Source: Nonomuraea candida
Lineage (GTDB): Bacteria; Actinomycetota; Actinomycetes; Streptosporangiales; Streptosporangiaceae
Direction of reading: 5' to 3'
Assembly (NCBI RefSeq): GCF_000725485.1
Contig: NZ_JOAG01000036.1
Location: 1-64,000, forward strand
Length of the DNA: 64,000 nt
Part shown: positions 8,347-16,215 of the stretch, piece after piece
How positions within the stretch are numbered: position 1 is the first letter of the stretch
Layout: each line of letters begins with the position of its first letter
The notes under the pieces: generated by a model
Databases searched by the model: none
What the model was told of the DNA's origin: nothing
The model's input: the letters and a program-made list of their open reading frames with translations, nothing else
Made by a program: the position numbers and the translations under genes

Positions 8347-9357
8347 CTAGGAGCGCCTGGCGCGCAGCAGCGCGGCGGCCCCGGTGGCGGCGCCGGCGGC
8401 GAGGGCGAGGAAGACCTTGGCGCGGTGCTGGGAGAGCCAGAGCTGGGGGCTGCGCCCGCTGGAGCGGGAGTCGAACGCCCCGTGCGCCCCGTAGTCGCGG
8501 GACTCGTCGGCCGGCTGCCACAGGTTCGCCACGCCCGTGGGGGACTTCTCGTCGGTCTGCTGGGAGTCCAGGCCCGTCCTGGCCAGATACCGGTCCACCA
8601 GGGCGGGGGCGACCCGCTGGGCCAGCAGGGTGGCGGCCGTGCTGACGCCGACCCAGTATTCCTTGCGCTCGGGGTGCTCGGCCGCGTACACGATGGCCCG
8701 GGCCGCCACCTCGGGCTGGTAGATGGGCGGGACGGGCTGGGGGTGGCGGCGCAGCTTGGACAGGACCCATTCGAACTGCGGGGTGTTGAGCGCGGGCAGT
8801 TGCACCATCGTGACGTGGATGCCGCTGCGGTCGGCCATCAGCTCCGTGCGGACCGACTCGGTGAAGCCCTTGATCGCGTGTTTCGCCCCGCAGTACGCCG
8901 ACTGCAGGGGGATGGCGCGCTGTGACAGGGCCGAGCCGGCCTGGACGATCGCGCCCGCGTTGCGCGGGCCCATCAGGTCCAGGGCGACCTTGGTGCCCCA
9001 GACGTAGCCGAGGTAGGTGACGGCGGTGGCGCGCTCGTACTCGTCGGGGGTGATGTCGGTGAACTTGGCGAAGACCGAGGAGAAGGCCACGTTGATCCAG
9101 ACGGAGATCGGGCCCAGCTCGGCCTCGATACGTTCGCCCGCCCGGCGCACCTGCTCGTAGTCGGCGACGTCGGCCTCGTAGACCTTGCCCGTGCCGCCCT
9201 CGGCGCCGACGTCCACGGCCGCCGCGCCCAGGCCGGCCGTGCCTCTGGCGATCAGGGCCACCCGCGCGCCCCGCGCGCCGAGCTCGCGGACGACCGCGCG
9301 CCCGACCCCGCCGCTCGCGCCCGTCACCACGACCACCCGCCCTCGAAGTGGTGCCAT
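8347..9357 (-). CDS. SDR family oxidoreductase with C-terminal membrane anchor
   Basis: A 336-residue short-chain dehydrogenase. The cofactor loop TGASGGVG is at residues 12-19, and the catalytic pair is in SAYCGAKH. The usual NNAG motif is replaced by NVAFSS. The last 90 residues are not part of the SDR core: a charged linker leads to a hydrophobic helix near the C-terminus (AKVFLALAAGAATGAAALL) ending in basic residues, which suggests membrane tethering. SDRs with this tail are common in actinobacterial stress clusters; the substrate is unknown. The next gene upstream on the same strand starts only 7 nt before the SDR, suggesting co-transcription. Confidence 0.88.
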   Translation of the reverse strand: MAPLRGRVVVVTGASGGVGRAVVRELGARGARVALIARGTAGLGAAAVDVGAEGGTGKVYEADVADYEQVRRAGERIEAELGPISVWINVAFSSVFAKFTDITPDEYERATAVTYLGYVWGTKVALDLMGPRNAGAIVQAGSALSQRAIPLQSAYCGAKHAIKGFTESVRTELMADRSGIHVTMVQLPALNTPQFEWVLSKLRRHPQPVPPIYQPEVAARAIVYAAEHPERKEYWVGVSTAATLLAQRVAPALVDRYLARTGLDSQQTDEKSPTGVANLWQPADESRDYGAHGAFDSRSSGRSPQLWLSQHRAKVFLALAAGAATGAAALLRARRS

Positions 9358-9364
9358 GACGCGA

Positions 9365-9622
9365 TCAGCCCGCCTCTCCGTGGTGTCTGCTCTTCTGCCT
9401 CCGTACGGCCAGCGTGATGTCCACGACCGTCACCACGGCCAGGACCACCGCGATGCCCGCCAGCACCCAGGCGCGGGTGAGGATCCCCAGCACCGTGAAC
9501 GCGAACAGGAACACCAGGATGAACGAGCCCGCCCTGATGTGCATGACGTCGCGCGGGGTCGCGGGCACCATGGCGTGGCCCTTGCGGTCCCGTTCTTCGT
9601 GCCATTCTCCATTGTCAGACAT
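9365..9622 (-). CDS. Small two-helix membrane protein
   Basis: An 85-residue protein with a polar, His-containing N-terminus and two hydrophobic helices (roughly 35-52 and 55-73), ending in a basic tail. The ATG at 9622 was preferred to a GTG at 9631 because AGGTGAG lies 6 nt before it. No family is assigned. It probably forms a unit with the downstream SDR, itself membrane-anchored, and is divergent from topoisomerase IB across a 55-bp gap. Confidence 0.7.
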   Translation of the reverse strand: MSDNGEWHEERDRKGHAMVPATPRDVMHIRAGSFILVFLFAFTVLGILTRAWVLAGIAVVLAVVTVVDITLAVRRQKSRHHGEAG

Positions 9623-9642
9623 GCGGCTCACCTGCCCCTGCC

Positions 9643-9667
9643 GTTTGCCGCCTAACGTCGGGGGTAG
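9643..9667 (+). promoter_or_regulatory. Putative stress-sigma promoter for topoisomerase IB
   Basis: GTTT, 15 nt, then GGGTAG. The -10 element ends 10 nt before the GTG start, which implies a transcript that is leaderless or nearly so; leaderless mRNAs are common in actinobacteria. Confidence 0.5.
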
Positions 9668-9677
9668 CCCGCCTCGC

Positions 9678-10718
9678 GTGCCCGAGCGCGATCACAGTGA
9701 CGCCGGACCCGGCTACGACCTGCGCCCCAGCGACCAGAGCGAGCCGGGCATCCGGCGGCGGCGGCGCGGGCGCGGGTTCGGCTACGAGGGCCCCGACGGC
9801 CGTCCGGTGCGCGACCCCGCCACGCTCGCCCGCATCAAGGCGCTGGCCATCCCGCCGGCCTGGCAGGACGTGTGGATCTGCGCCTCGCCCAAGGGCCACC
9901 TCCAGGCCGTGGGGACGGACGCGGCGGGGCGGCGCCAGTACCGCTACCACGACCTGTGGCGCGAGCAGCAGGACCGCGCCAAGTTCGACCGGGTGCTGGA
10001 GGTGGCCGAGCGGCTGCCCGCGTTCCGCAAGGCCGTGGACGAGCAGCTCCAGGGGCGCGGGCTGACCAGGGAGCGGGTGCTGGCCGCCGCGGCCCGGCTG
10101 CTCGACATCGGCTTCTTCCGCATCGGCGGAGAGAGCTACGACACCTACGGCCTGGCCACGCTGCGGATGGAGCACGTCACCTGCACGGGCGGCATCGTCG
10201 TCTGCTCCTATCCGGCCAAGGGCGACATCTCGCGCGAGGTGGAGGTGGCCGATCCGGGCGCGTGCAAGGTGCTGCGCTCGCTCAAGGCCCTGGGCGTGGA
10301 GGGAGAGCTGCTGCGCTACCGGCGCGAGGGCGGGTGGGGCGACATCAGGAGCGAGGACATCAACGAGTACCTGCGCGAGACGATCGGGTACGAGGTCACC
10401 GCCAAGGACTTCCGCACCTGGCACGCCACCGTCCTGGCGGCCGTGGGCCTGGCGGTGTCGCGGCCGGCCCGCCGGGCGGGGCCCACGAGCAAGAAGCGGG
10501 CCGTCACCCGGGTGATGCGCGAGGTCGCGGAATACCTGGGCAACACGCCGACCGTGGCCAGGGCGTCGTACGTGGACCCGAGGGTGGTGGAGGCGTACGA
10601 CCAGGACAGGACGATCGCCGCGGCGCTGACCGAGCTGGGCGCGGACGCGGACTTCGGCCAGCTCGCGACGGCGGGCCCCGTGGAACGGGCGGTCATTGAC
10701 CTGATTCGCGCCGTTTGA
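9678..10718 (+). CDS. DNA topoisomerase IB
   Basis: A 346-residue bacterial/poxvirus-type topoisomerase IB, which relaxes supercoils through a 3'-phosphotyrosyl intermediate. The catalytic domain is complete: TLRMEH holds the first Arg, YPAKG the Lys, KDFRTWHATVLAA the second Arg, and ARASYVDPRV the nucleophilic Tyr. The GTG at 9678 gives a family-typical length; in-frame upstream codons overlap the divergent gene and look non-coding. TopIB is accessory to gyrase and TopA, and its place among stress genes with a stress-type promoter suggests use during damage or stationary phase. Confidence 0.92.
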   Translation: MPERDHSDAGPGYDLRPSDQSEPGIRRRRRGRGFGYEGPDGRPVRDPATLARIKALAIPPAWQDVWICASPKGHLQAVGTDAAGRRQYRYHDLWREQQDRAKFDRVLEVAERLPAFRKAVDEQLQGRGLTRERVLAAAARLLDIGFFRIGGESYDTYGLATLRMEHVTCTGGIVVCSYPAKGDISREVEVADPGACKVLRSLKALGVEGELLRYRREGGWGDIRSEDINEYLRETIGYEVTAKDFRTWHATVLAAVGLAVSRPARRAGPTSKKRAVTRVMREVAEYLGNTPTVARASYVDPRVVEAYDQDRTIAAALTELGADADFGQLATAGPVERAVIDLIRAV

Positions 10719-10763
10719 GCTGTTCATCCCCGGGCATGCGGCGACAGAAGAAGGAGGCGAGCG

Positions 10764-11012
10764 ATGGAAGCTCCGCAGTACGTCGTGGCCCGCGTCCAGC
10801 AGGCGCTGGCCGAGGACGGACGCACGCACGAGCTCGGCATTCGCGTCGACATCAGAGGCGACCAGCTCTTCCTGCGCGGCCAGGTGAGCGGGGCCGAGCA
10901 GCGCGAGCGGCTCGGCCAGGTGGCGCACGAGACCGCACCCGAGCTGCACGTGCACAACGAGATCAAAGTCGTCGACGCCGGTGCGCCGGGGGAGGATGAG
11001 CATCTTGATTGA
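10764..11012 (+). CDS. BON domain protein
   Basis: An 82-residue single BON domain (VVARVQQALAEDGRTHELGIRVDIRGDQLFLRGQV followed by the L-HEIKVV strand). BON domains bind phospholipid or ligands and often occur in stress-induced OsmY-like proteins. Here there is no signal peptide, so it is cytoplasmic. AAGGAGG lies 7 nt before the ATG. A near-consensus stress promoter (GTTT, 15 nt, GGGCAT) lies 26 nt upstream. The 3' end overlaps the start of the metallophosphoesterase gene, so translation is likely coupled. Confidence 0.88.
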   Translation: MEAPQYVVARVQQALAEDGRTHELGIRVDIRGDQLFLRGQVSGAEQRERLGQVAHETAPELHVHNEIKVVDAGAPGEDEHLD

Positions 11013-11766
11013 CCTGCGCATAGCGGCCGTGGGAGACATCCACCTGGGTGAGGACGTCAGAGGCCAGTACCGGAGGAAACTGGAGGGCATCGAGGACCGC
11101 GCCGACGTGTTCATGCTGGCGGGCGACCTGACCCGGCACGGCACGCTGGAGGAGGGCCGGGTGGTGGCCGACGAGCTGCGCGGCCTGTCCATCCCGGTCG
11201 TCGCGGTGCTCGGCAACCACGACTACCACTCCGACCTGCAGTACGAGATCGCCGCCGAGCTGCGTGACGCGGGGGTCATCGTGCTGGACGACGACGGCGT
11301 CGTGATCCAGTGCGGCGACAAGAAGCTGGGCGTGGTCGGCGGGAAGGGCTTCGGCGGCGGGTACGCGGGCAAGTGCGCCAGCGAGTTCGGCGAGCGCGAG
11401 ATCAAGAACTTCGTCTCCCACACGCGCTACATCGCCGAGGCGTGGAAGGTGGCGCTGAAGGAGATCGTGGCCGACCACCGGGTGGTCCTGTCGCACTACT
11501 CCCCGATCAAGGAGACGCTGGAGGGCGAGCCGCCGGAGATCTACCCCTTCCTCGGCAGCTACCTGCTGGCCGAGGCGGTCGACACGGCGGGGGCCGACCT
11601 GATCCTGCACGGGCACGCGCACAAGGGCAGCGAGAAGGGCATGACGCCGGGCGGCATCAGGGTGCGCAACGTGGCGCTGCCCGTGCTCGGCCGGGCCTAC
11701 AGCGTCTACTGCCTCAACTGCGAGGACGAGTTCCACAGCCACGACTCCCAGCGCCAGGCCGGCTAG
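10996..11766 (+). CDS. Calcineurin-type metallophosphoesterase
   Basis: About 256 residues with all five metal motifs of the family: GDIHLG, GDLT, GNHDYH, LSHYSP and HGHAHKG. It should hydrolyse a phosphoester using two divalent metals. The substrate is unknown; nucleotides or phosphoproteins are possible. The start is ambiguous: ATG 10996 abuts a GGGGGAGG, and TTG 11005 is better spaced from it; GTG 10981 also opens the frame. All choices overlap the BON gene. No signal peptide is visible, so it is cytoplasmic. Confidence 0.88.
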   Translation: MSILIDLRIAAVGDIHLGEDVRGQYRRKLEGIEDRADVFMLAGDLTRHGTLEEGRVVADELRGLSIPVVAVLGNHDYHSDLQYEIAAELRDAGVIVLDDDGVVIQCGDKKLGVVGGKGFGGGYAGKCASEFGEREIKNFVSHTRYIAEAWKVALKEIVADHRVVLSHYSPIKETLEGEPPEIYPFLGSYLLAEAVDTAGADLILHGHAHKGSEKGMTPGGIRVRNVALPVLGRAYSVYCLNCEDEFHSHDSQRQAG

Positions 11767-11832
11767 AACCCCTCCCGCCCGCCGGGCCACCCCCCGACGG
11801 CCAAGGCCCAGAGCACTCCGGGCGGCCAGGGC

Positions 11833-13614
11833 TCAGAGCACCCGGACGGCCAGGACGCAGATGTCGTCCTCGGCCGTGTCGCCCCCCAGCCGCTTGAGCA
11901 GGCAGTCGATCAGCTTCTCCGGATCGTCGGCCGTGCAGGAGTGCGCCGCCTGCACCAGGGCCTCCATGCCGGTCTCCAGGTCGCGGCCGCGCCGCTCGAC
12001 GATCCCGTCGGTGTAGAACACCAGGACGTCGCCGGACTGGAGCTGGGTGGTGCACAGGCCGTACTCGGTGGCGTCGAACGCCCCCAGCATCATCCCCTCC
12101 ACCCCGTCCACGATCGCGGCCCGGCCGTCCCTGATCAGCAGCGGGGCGGGGTGGCCCGCGTTCGTCCAGCGGAAGGTGCAGTCCTCGGGGTCGAAATGGC
12201 CGATGATCGCGGTGCCGGTGACGGTGACGCCCTCGTTGGAGTGCACGATGAGGTCGTTCAGCCAGGTCGCGAGCTGGCCGGCGGGCGCCTGCGTGTAGGC
12301 CAGGCCCGCCAGCCCCGAGCGCATCTGCAACATGATGCTGGCGGCCGTCAGGCCGTGGCCCATGGCGTCGCCGATCGCGAGCAGCACGCGGCCGTCGGGG
12401 ATGAGGCGGGCCTTGAACCAGTCGCCGCCCAGCCGGATCAGCTCCTCGCCCGGCAGGTACCGCACGCCGACCGTCAGGCCCGGCAGGTGGATCAGGCCCC
12501 GGCGGATGGGCAGGATCGTGTTCTGGAGCTGCACCGTGACCTGGTGCTCCTCCTCGGCCCGCCGGCGCTGCCGGTGCGCCTGCTCGTGCGCCACCGCCAG
12601 GGCCCGCTCCCTGCGCCGGTTCCTGGTCACGTCCTGCACCAGGCAGCGCACCTTGACCGGCACGCCGTCGGTGTCGAGGATCGGCTCGCTGAAGACGCTC
12701 AGATGCCGCACCCCGTGCCGGTGCTGCACCCTGAACTCCGTCTCGACCGCCTCCCGATACTCCAGGAGCGTGCGCATCTGGTCCTCGATGATCGGCAGGT
12801 CGTCCGGGACCACCGCCCTGGGCAGCTCCTCCAGCGGCATCGGCTCCTCGTCGCGGCCGCAGCCGAACATCTCGTACATCTGCGGCGTCCACAACGTGCG
12901 GTCCGTGGCCAGGTTCCACTCGCCCCAGCCCACCTCGGCCAGGCGCTGGGCGCGTTCCCAGCCGGAGACCAGCAGCTCCTCGTCGTCCAGGGCCCGCCAG
13001 GTCACCAGCAGCCCGTCCTCCACCCGGGCCATCCGCACGCTGAGCGTGGCCGGCCACAACACGTAGTCCATGACCTCCACGAACTCCAGCGCCTCGTGGT
13101 GGATGGGCTCGCCGGTCTCGTAGACGGTGATGTAGTCGTCCAGCAGTCCCGAGCTGGCCACGCCGGGGCTGGCCGCCATCAGCCGCCGGCCGGTCAGGTC
13201 CGCGGCGGTGCGCCCCGCCGGGGTCATGGCGTGCCGGTTCGCGGCCAGGATCAGGAAGTCCACGACGCGCTCGGTGGCGTCCCTGATGGGGGAGAGGTAG
13301 AAGGCCGAGGCCTGGATGGCCTCCAGCATGCTGTGCACCCACAGGGGCGCCTCCGGGCACTCCCCGGGCTCCTCCGCGGGCCGCTCGATGCCCTTGGCGA
13401 TCTCCAGCAGGTCCAGGCCGCTGTGCCGGGCCATGCGTTCGAGCTGCTCGGCCGCCTCGGCCGGCCGGATGTTCATGCCGGTCGCCAGCCTGGCGGTGGC
13501 CTCGTCGAGGATGGCCTCGCTGCGCAACTGGTGACGCAGCCGGTGGAGCTGATCGCGCACCCTCGCCGAGGCGGCACCGGTTTCGTAGCGGCGCAACGGC
13601 GGATATTTACTCAC
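11833..13614 (-). CDS. ANTAR-PAS-SpoIIE (PP2C) phosphatase
   Basis: A 593-residue regulator. Residues about 15-75 look like an ANTAR RNA-binding domain (EAILDEATARLATGMNIRPAEAAEQL, then LDLLEIAKGI). A PAS-like region follows, then a second PAS (EVGWGEWNLATDRTLWTPQMYEMFG, ending in a PAC segment). A coiled-coil linker rich in Arg and Glu precedes a C-terminal SpoIIE/PP2C domain with GGDWFKA, GDAMGHGL, WTNAGHPAPLL and DDICVL metal motifs. Such phosphatases usually dephosphorylate STAS-type anti-sigma antagonists. No anti-sigma kinase or STAS gene is adjacent; the nearest STAS gene in the window is at 45 kb. Confidence 0.9.
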   Translation of the reverse strand: MSKYPPLRRYETGAASARVRDQLHRLRHQLRSEAILDEATARLATGMNIRPAEAAEQLERMARHSGLDLLEIAKGIERPAEEPGECPEAPLWVHSMLEAIQASAFYLSPIRDATERVVDFLILAANRHAMTPAGRTAADLTGRRLMAASPGVASSGLLDDYITVYETGEPIHHEALEFVEVMDYVLWPATLSVRMARVEDGLLVTWRALDDEELLVSGWERAQRLAEVGWGEWNLATDRTLWTPQMYEMFGCGRDEEPMPLEELPRAVVPDDLPIIEDQMRTLLEYREAVETEFRVQHRHGVRHLSVFSEPILDTDGVPVKVRCLVQDVTRNRRRERALAVAHEQAHRQRRRAEEEHQVTVQLQNTILPIRRGLIHLPGLTVGVRYLPGEELIRLGGDWFKARLIPDGRVLLAIGDAMGHGLTAASIMLQMRSGLAGLAYTQAPAGQLATWLNDLIVHSNEGVTVTGTAIIGHFDPEDCTFRWTNAGHPAPLLIRDGRAAIVDGVEGMMLGAFDATEYGLCTTQLQSGDVLVFYTDGIVERRGRDLETGMEALVQAAHSCTADDPEKLIDCLLKRLGGDTAEDDICVLAVRVL

Positions 13615-13749
13615 ATGCTCCTCATGCCCTGCTCTCCGGAAATGAGGAGCGTCGCCGCTGATATTTGGGCAAAACTAGGTTACCGCCGGACCGTTCTCGA
13701 GGATCGGCCCGGCGGGATCGGGTGCAGGGGGCCTGTCGGACGGCGCCCC

Positions 13750-13899
13750 CTACACATTGAAGATGCTGACTCCACCGGGCCCGACCAGGAAACCGAGCAC
13801 GATGAGCACGATTCCCCAGAGCAGGTCGCGACGGGCCAGAATCACGTAGATTCCGGCGATGACGAGAATTACCGCGATGATCCAGAGCAAAGTAGCCAT
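13750..13899 (-). CDS. GPGG-motif small membrane protein
   Basis: A 49-residue protein with two hydrophobic helices and the C-terminal GPGGVSIFNV signature of a small actinobacterial family of unknown function. The ATG at 13899 gives the expected size; the frame stays open upstream only because of composition, inside the divergent F420 gene. It sits between two regulated genes in the stress block. Confidence 0.8.
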   Translation of the reverse strand: MATLLWIIAVILVIAGIYVILARRDLLWGIVLIVLGFLVGPGGVSIFNV

Positions 13900-13968
13900 G
13901 GGTCTGCACTGCCCCCACCGCGACCCGCATAACATGTTTTCCGCCACGACAAAGGGCAGGGTTCCGTC

Positions 13969-14922
13969 ATGACGACCTTCGGATATTTCCTGTCCTGCGA
14001 GGAACACGGCCCTCAGGAGCTCGTACGGCAGGCCAAGGCCGCCGAGCGGGCCGGCTTCGAGGCCCTGTGGATCTCCGACCACTTCCACCCCTGGCTGGAC
14101 GAGCAGGGGGAGTCCCCCTTCGTCTGGTCCGTGATCGGCGCCCTGGCCGAGGCCACCTCCCTGCCCATCACCACGGCGGTGACCTGCCCGCTCGTGCGGA
14201 CGCACCCCGTGGTCATCGCGCACGCCGCCGCCACCACGGCCGCGCTGACCGGCGGGCGCTTCCGGCTCGGCGTGGGCACCGGCGAGGCGCTCAACGAGCA
14301 CGTGACCGACTCCCGCTGGCCGCCGTTGAGCGAGCGGCTGGAGATGCTGGAGGAGGCCATCGAGCTGATGCGGGAGCTGTTCACCGGCAAGCTGGTGACG
14401 CACCGGGGCCGTCACTACAGCGTGGACACGGCCCGGCTCTATACCCTGCCCGAGGAGCCCGCGCCCATCCTGGTGTCGGGGCTGGGCAAGAAGTCGACCG
14501 CGCTGGCCGGGCGGCTGGGCGACGGCTACGTCTCCACGGCGCCGAGCGCCGAGTCCGTACGCGCCTTCCGCGAGGCCGGTGGCACGGGCAAGCCGGCGCT
14601 GGGCGGGCTCAAGGCTTGCTACGCCGGCGACGAGGCGGCGGCCCGCAAGACCGTGCACCGCCTGTGGCCGACGCAGGGCATCAAGGGCGAGGCTTCACAG
14701 CTCCTGCCGCTGCCCCGGCACTTCGCGCAGCTCGCCGAGATGGTCACCGAGGACGAGGCCGTCAACGGCAGCCCCGTCGGCCCCGACCCGGAGGCCCACG
14801 TCCGGGCCGTCCAGCAGTACGTGGACGCCGGGTTCGACGAGGTCTACGTCAACCAGATCGGGCCGGAGCAGGACGCCTTCTTCGACTTCTACCAGCGCGA
14901 GGTCCTGCCCCGCCTCCGCTGA
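13969..14922 (+). CDS. F420-dependent LLM-class oxidoreductase
   Basis: A 317-residue TIM-barrel luciferase-like enzyme. The N-terminus MTTFGYFLSCEEHGPQEL and the segments WISDHFHPW and GRFRLGVGTGEALNEHV match the F420-dependent G6PDH-like subfamily. It should use coenzyme F420 for hydride transfer on an unknown substrate. This implies that the organism makes F420, as actinobacteria do. A near-consensus stress promoter (GTTT, 14 nt, GGGCAG) ends 9 nt before the ATG. It stands alone, divergent from the GPGG gene. Confidence 0.9.
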   Translation: MTTFGYFLSCEEHGPQELVRQAKAAERAGFEALWISDHFHPWLDEQGESPFVWSVIGALAEATSLPITTAVTCPLVRTHPVVIAHAAATTAALTGGRFRLGVGTGEALNEHVTDSRWPPLSERLEMLEEAIELMRELFTGKLVTHRGRHYSVDTARLYTLPEEPAPILVSGLGKKSTALAGRLGDGYVSTAPSAESVRAFREAGGTGKPALGGLKACYAGDEAAARKTVHRLWPTQGIKGEASQLLPLPRHFAQLAEMVTEDEAVNGSPVGPDPEAHVRAVQQYVDAGFDEVYVNQIGPEQDAFFDFYQREVLPRLR

Positions 14923-14979
14923 CCCGGACCGGCGGGGGCCGGCGGTGGGCCGGCGGCAGCCGTTCCGGGCGGTGGGCGG

Positions 14980-15468
14980 CTATTCCTCGGCCGACTTCAT
15001 CAGCTTCGCGTAGGCGAGCTGCAGCCAGTCCGAGATCGCGACCGCCGTCATGGTGGCGCCCACCAGCCGGGTGACCCTCGGGGCCAGCACCAGCCCGGCG
15101 GCGTACCCGGTGGCCACCCACTGCGCCAGGCAGAACGGGCAGGCCAGCAGCTCGCCCAGCGCGTTCCGCGGCTTCTCCTGCACCTCCGAAGGGCCGCCCT
15201 GGCCCTCGTACCGGGTGAACGGGGCGCGCAGCGGGCTGGTGACCGGGTCCTTGGCCAGCCGCCGCGACACCTTGTGCGTGCAGGCCGCCATCAGCAGCAC
15301 GTCCAGCACCCCGACCTGCTCGGGTGCGCGCCGGCCCGCCAGCAGCGCGGCGATCGCGGCCACGCCGACGGTTCCGCCGTACGCGCCGAGGAGGCCGACG
15401 TACCCCGCCAGCGGCCTGTCATGATCGCCTTCGTAGGCCCGTTCCGTCTTCTGCAGGATTTCCGTCAT
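14980..15468 (-). CDS. DUF1360 family membrane protein
   Basis: A 162-residue protein with at least three hydrophobic segments and the diagnostic CPFCLAQWVATGYAAGL motif of DUF1360. An N-terminal 16-residue charged extension is present. Function unknown; the paired Cys near a membrane segment could bind metal or form a disulfide. It is divergent from the nucleotidyltransferase gene across a 70-bp region with back-to-back GGGTAG elements. Confidence 0.85.
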   Translation of the reverse strand: MTEILQKTERAYEGDHDRPLAGYVGLLGAYGGTVGVAAIAALLAGRRAPEQVGVLDVLLMAACTHKVSRRLAKDPVTSPLRAPFTRYEGQGGPSEVQEKPRNALGELLACPFCLAQWVATGYAAGLVLAPRVTRLVGATMTAVAISDWLQLAYAKLMKSAEE

Positions 15469-15479
15469 AGCACCTGGCG

Positions 15480-15529
15480 CTACCCGGAACCCCTCGCCTC
15501 CAACGTCTAGCCCACGATCGTCTGGGTAG
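15480..15529. promoter_or_regulatory. Back-to-back stress-type promoters
   Basis: On the plus strand GTCT, 15 nt, GGGTAG ends 9 nt before the nucleotidyltransferase ATG. On the minus strand GTTG, 15 nt, GGGTAG ends 11 nt before the DUF1360 ATG. Both spacings fit the stress-sigma pattern and both imply transcripts with very short or no leader. Confidence 0.5.
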
Positions 15530-15538
15530 CCCGCTCAC

Positions 15539-16135
15539 ATGAGTAGCCACGGGCATGCGGTCACTGACGCCATTCTTGACACCCTCAAACGGGCCAGCTC
15601 GGGACTGAAGGACGCCGGGGTGAAGTTCGCGCTGGCCGGCGGCTGCGCGGCTTACGCGCGCGGCGCCGCCCCCTCGCTGCACGACGTGGACTTCGTCCTC
15701 ACGGAGCACGACGTGCCCGCCGCCCTTGAGGCGCTGCGCGGGCTGGGCTTCCAGACCGCCAAACCGCCGGAGGACTGGCTGGTCAAGGCGTACGACGAGG
15801 GGCGGCTGGTCGATCTGATCTTCCGGGTCTCCGACCTGGCGATCACCGACGCGCTGCTCGACCGGGCCGAGCCGCTGAAGGCGTCGGCGGTGATCGTGCC
15901 CGTGCTGGAGGCCACCGACCTGGTCATCTCGTGGTTGTTGCCGCTGTCGGAGCACGCCTGCGACTACGGCGCGCTGCTGGCCCAGGTGCGGGCGTTGCGC
16001 GAGCAGGTGGACTGGCCGAGGGTGGCCGCCGTGACGGCCAAGTCGCCGTACGCGACCACGTTCATCACCCTGCTGGAGCGGCTGGGCGTGCTGGACGGTC
16101 CGGTCGTGCCGTCCGGCGACCCCACCTGGCCCTGA
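15539..16135 (+). CDS. Nucleotidyltransferase-fold protein
   Basis: A 198-residue protein with the core GGCAAYARGAAPSLHDVDFVL, a G-G...D-x-D arrangement typical of the Pol-beta/MNT superfamily. A further acidic residue is in VDLIFRV. It resembles the nucleotidyltransferase proteins grouped with DUF6036-like families rather than tRNA or aminoglycoside enzymes. The substrate is unknown and no HEPN partner is adjacent, so a MNT/HEPN toxin pair is not supported. The ATG at 15539 is placed just downstream of a stress-type promoter. Confidence 0.75.
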   Translation: MSSHGHAVTDAILDTLKRASSGLKDAGVKFALAGGCAAYARGAAPSLHDVDFVLTEHDVPAALEALRGLGFQTAKPPEDWLVKAYDEGRLVDLIFRVSDLAITDALLDRAEPLKASAVIVPVLEATDLVISWLLPLSEHACDYGALLAQVRALREQVDWPRVAAVTAKSPYATTFITLLERLGVLDGPVVPSGDPTWP

Positions 16136-16215
16136 CCGCCCCGGCCCCGCCCCCTGACCCCAGCCCTCGCCCGACCGGCGGCCACCCCGGCCGCCCCGGC
16201 CCCCGCTTCCGGGCG

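Noticed and set aside
15539..16135. MNT half of a MNT/HEPN toxin-antitoxin pair
   Set aside because: The neighbours are DUF1360 and secA2; no HEPN gene is adjacent and the protein is longer than minimal MNT antitoxins.
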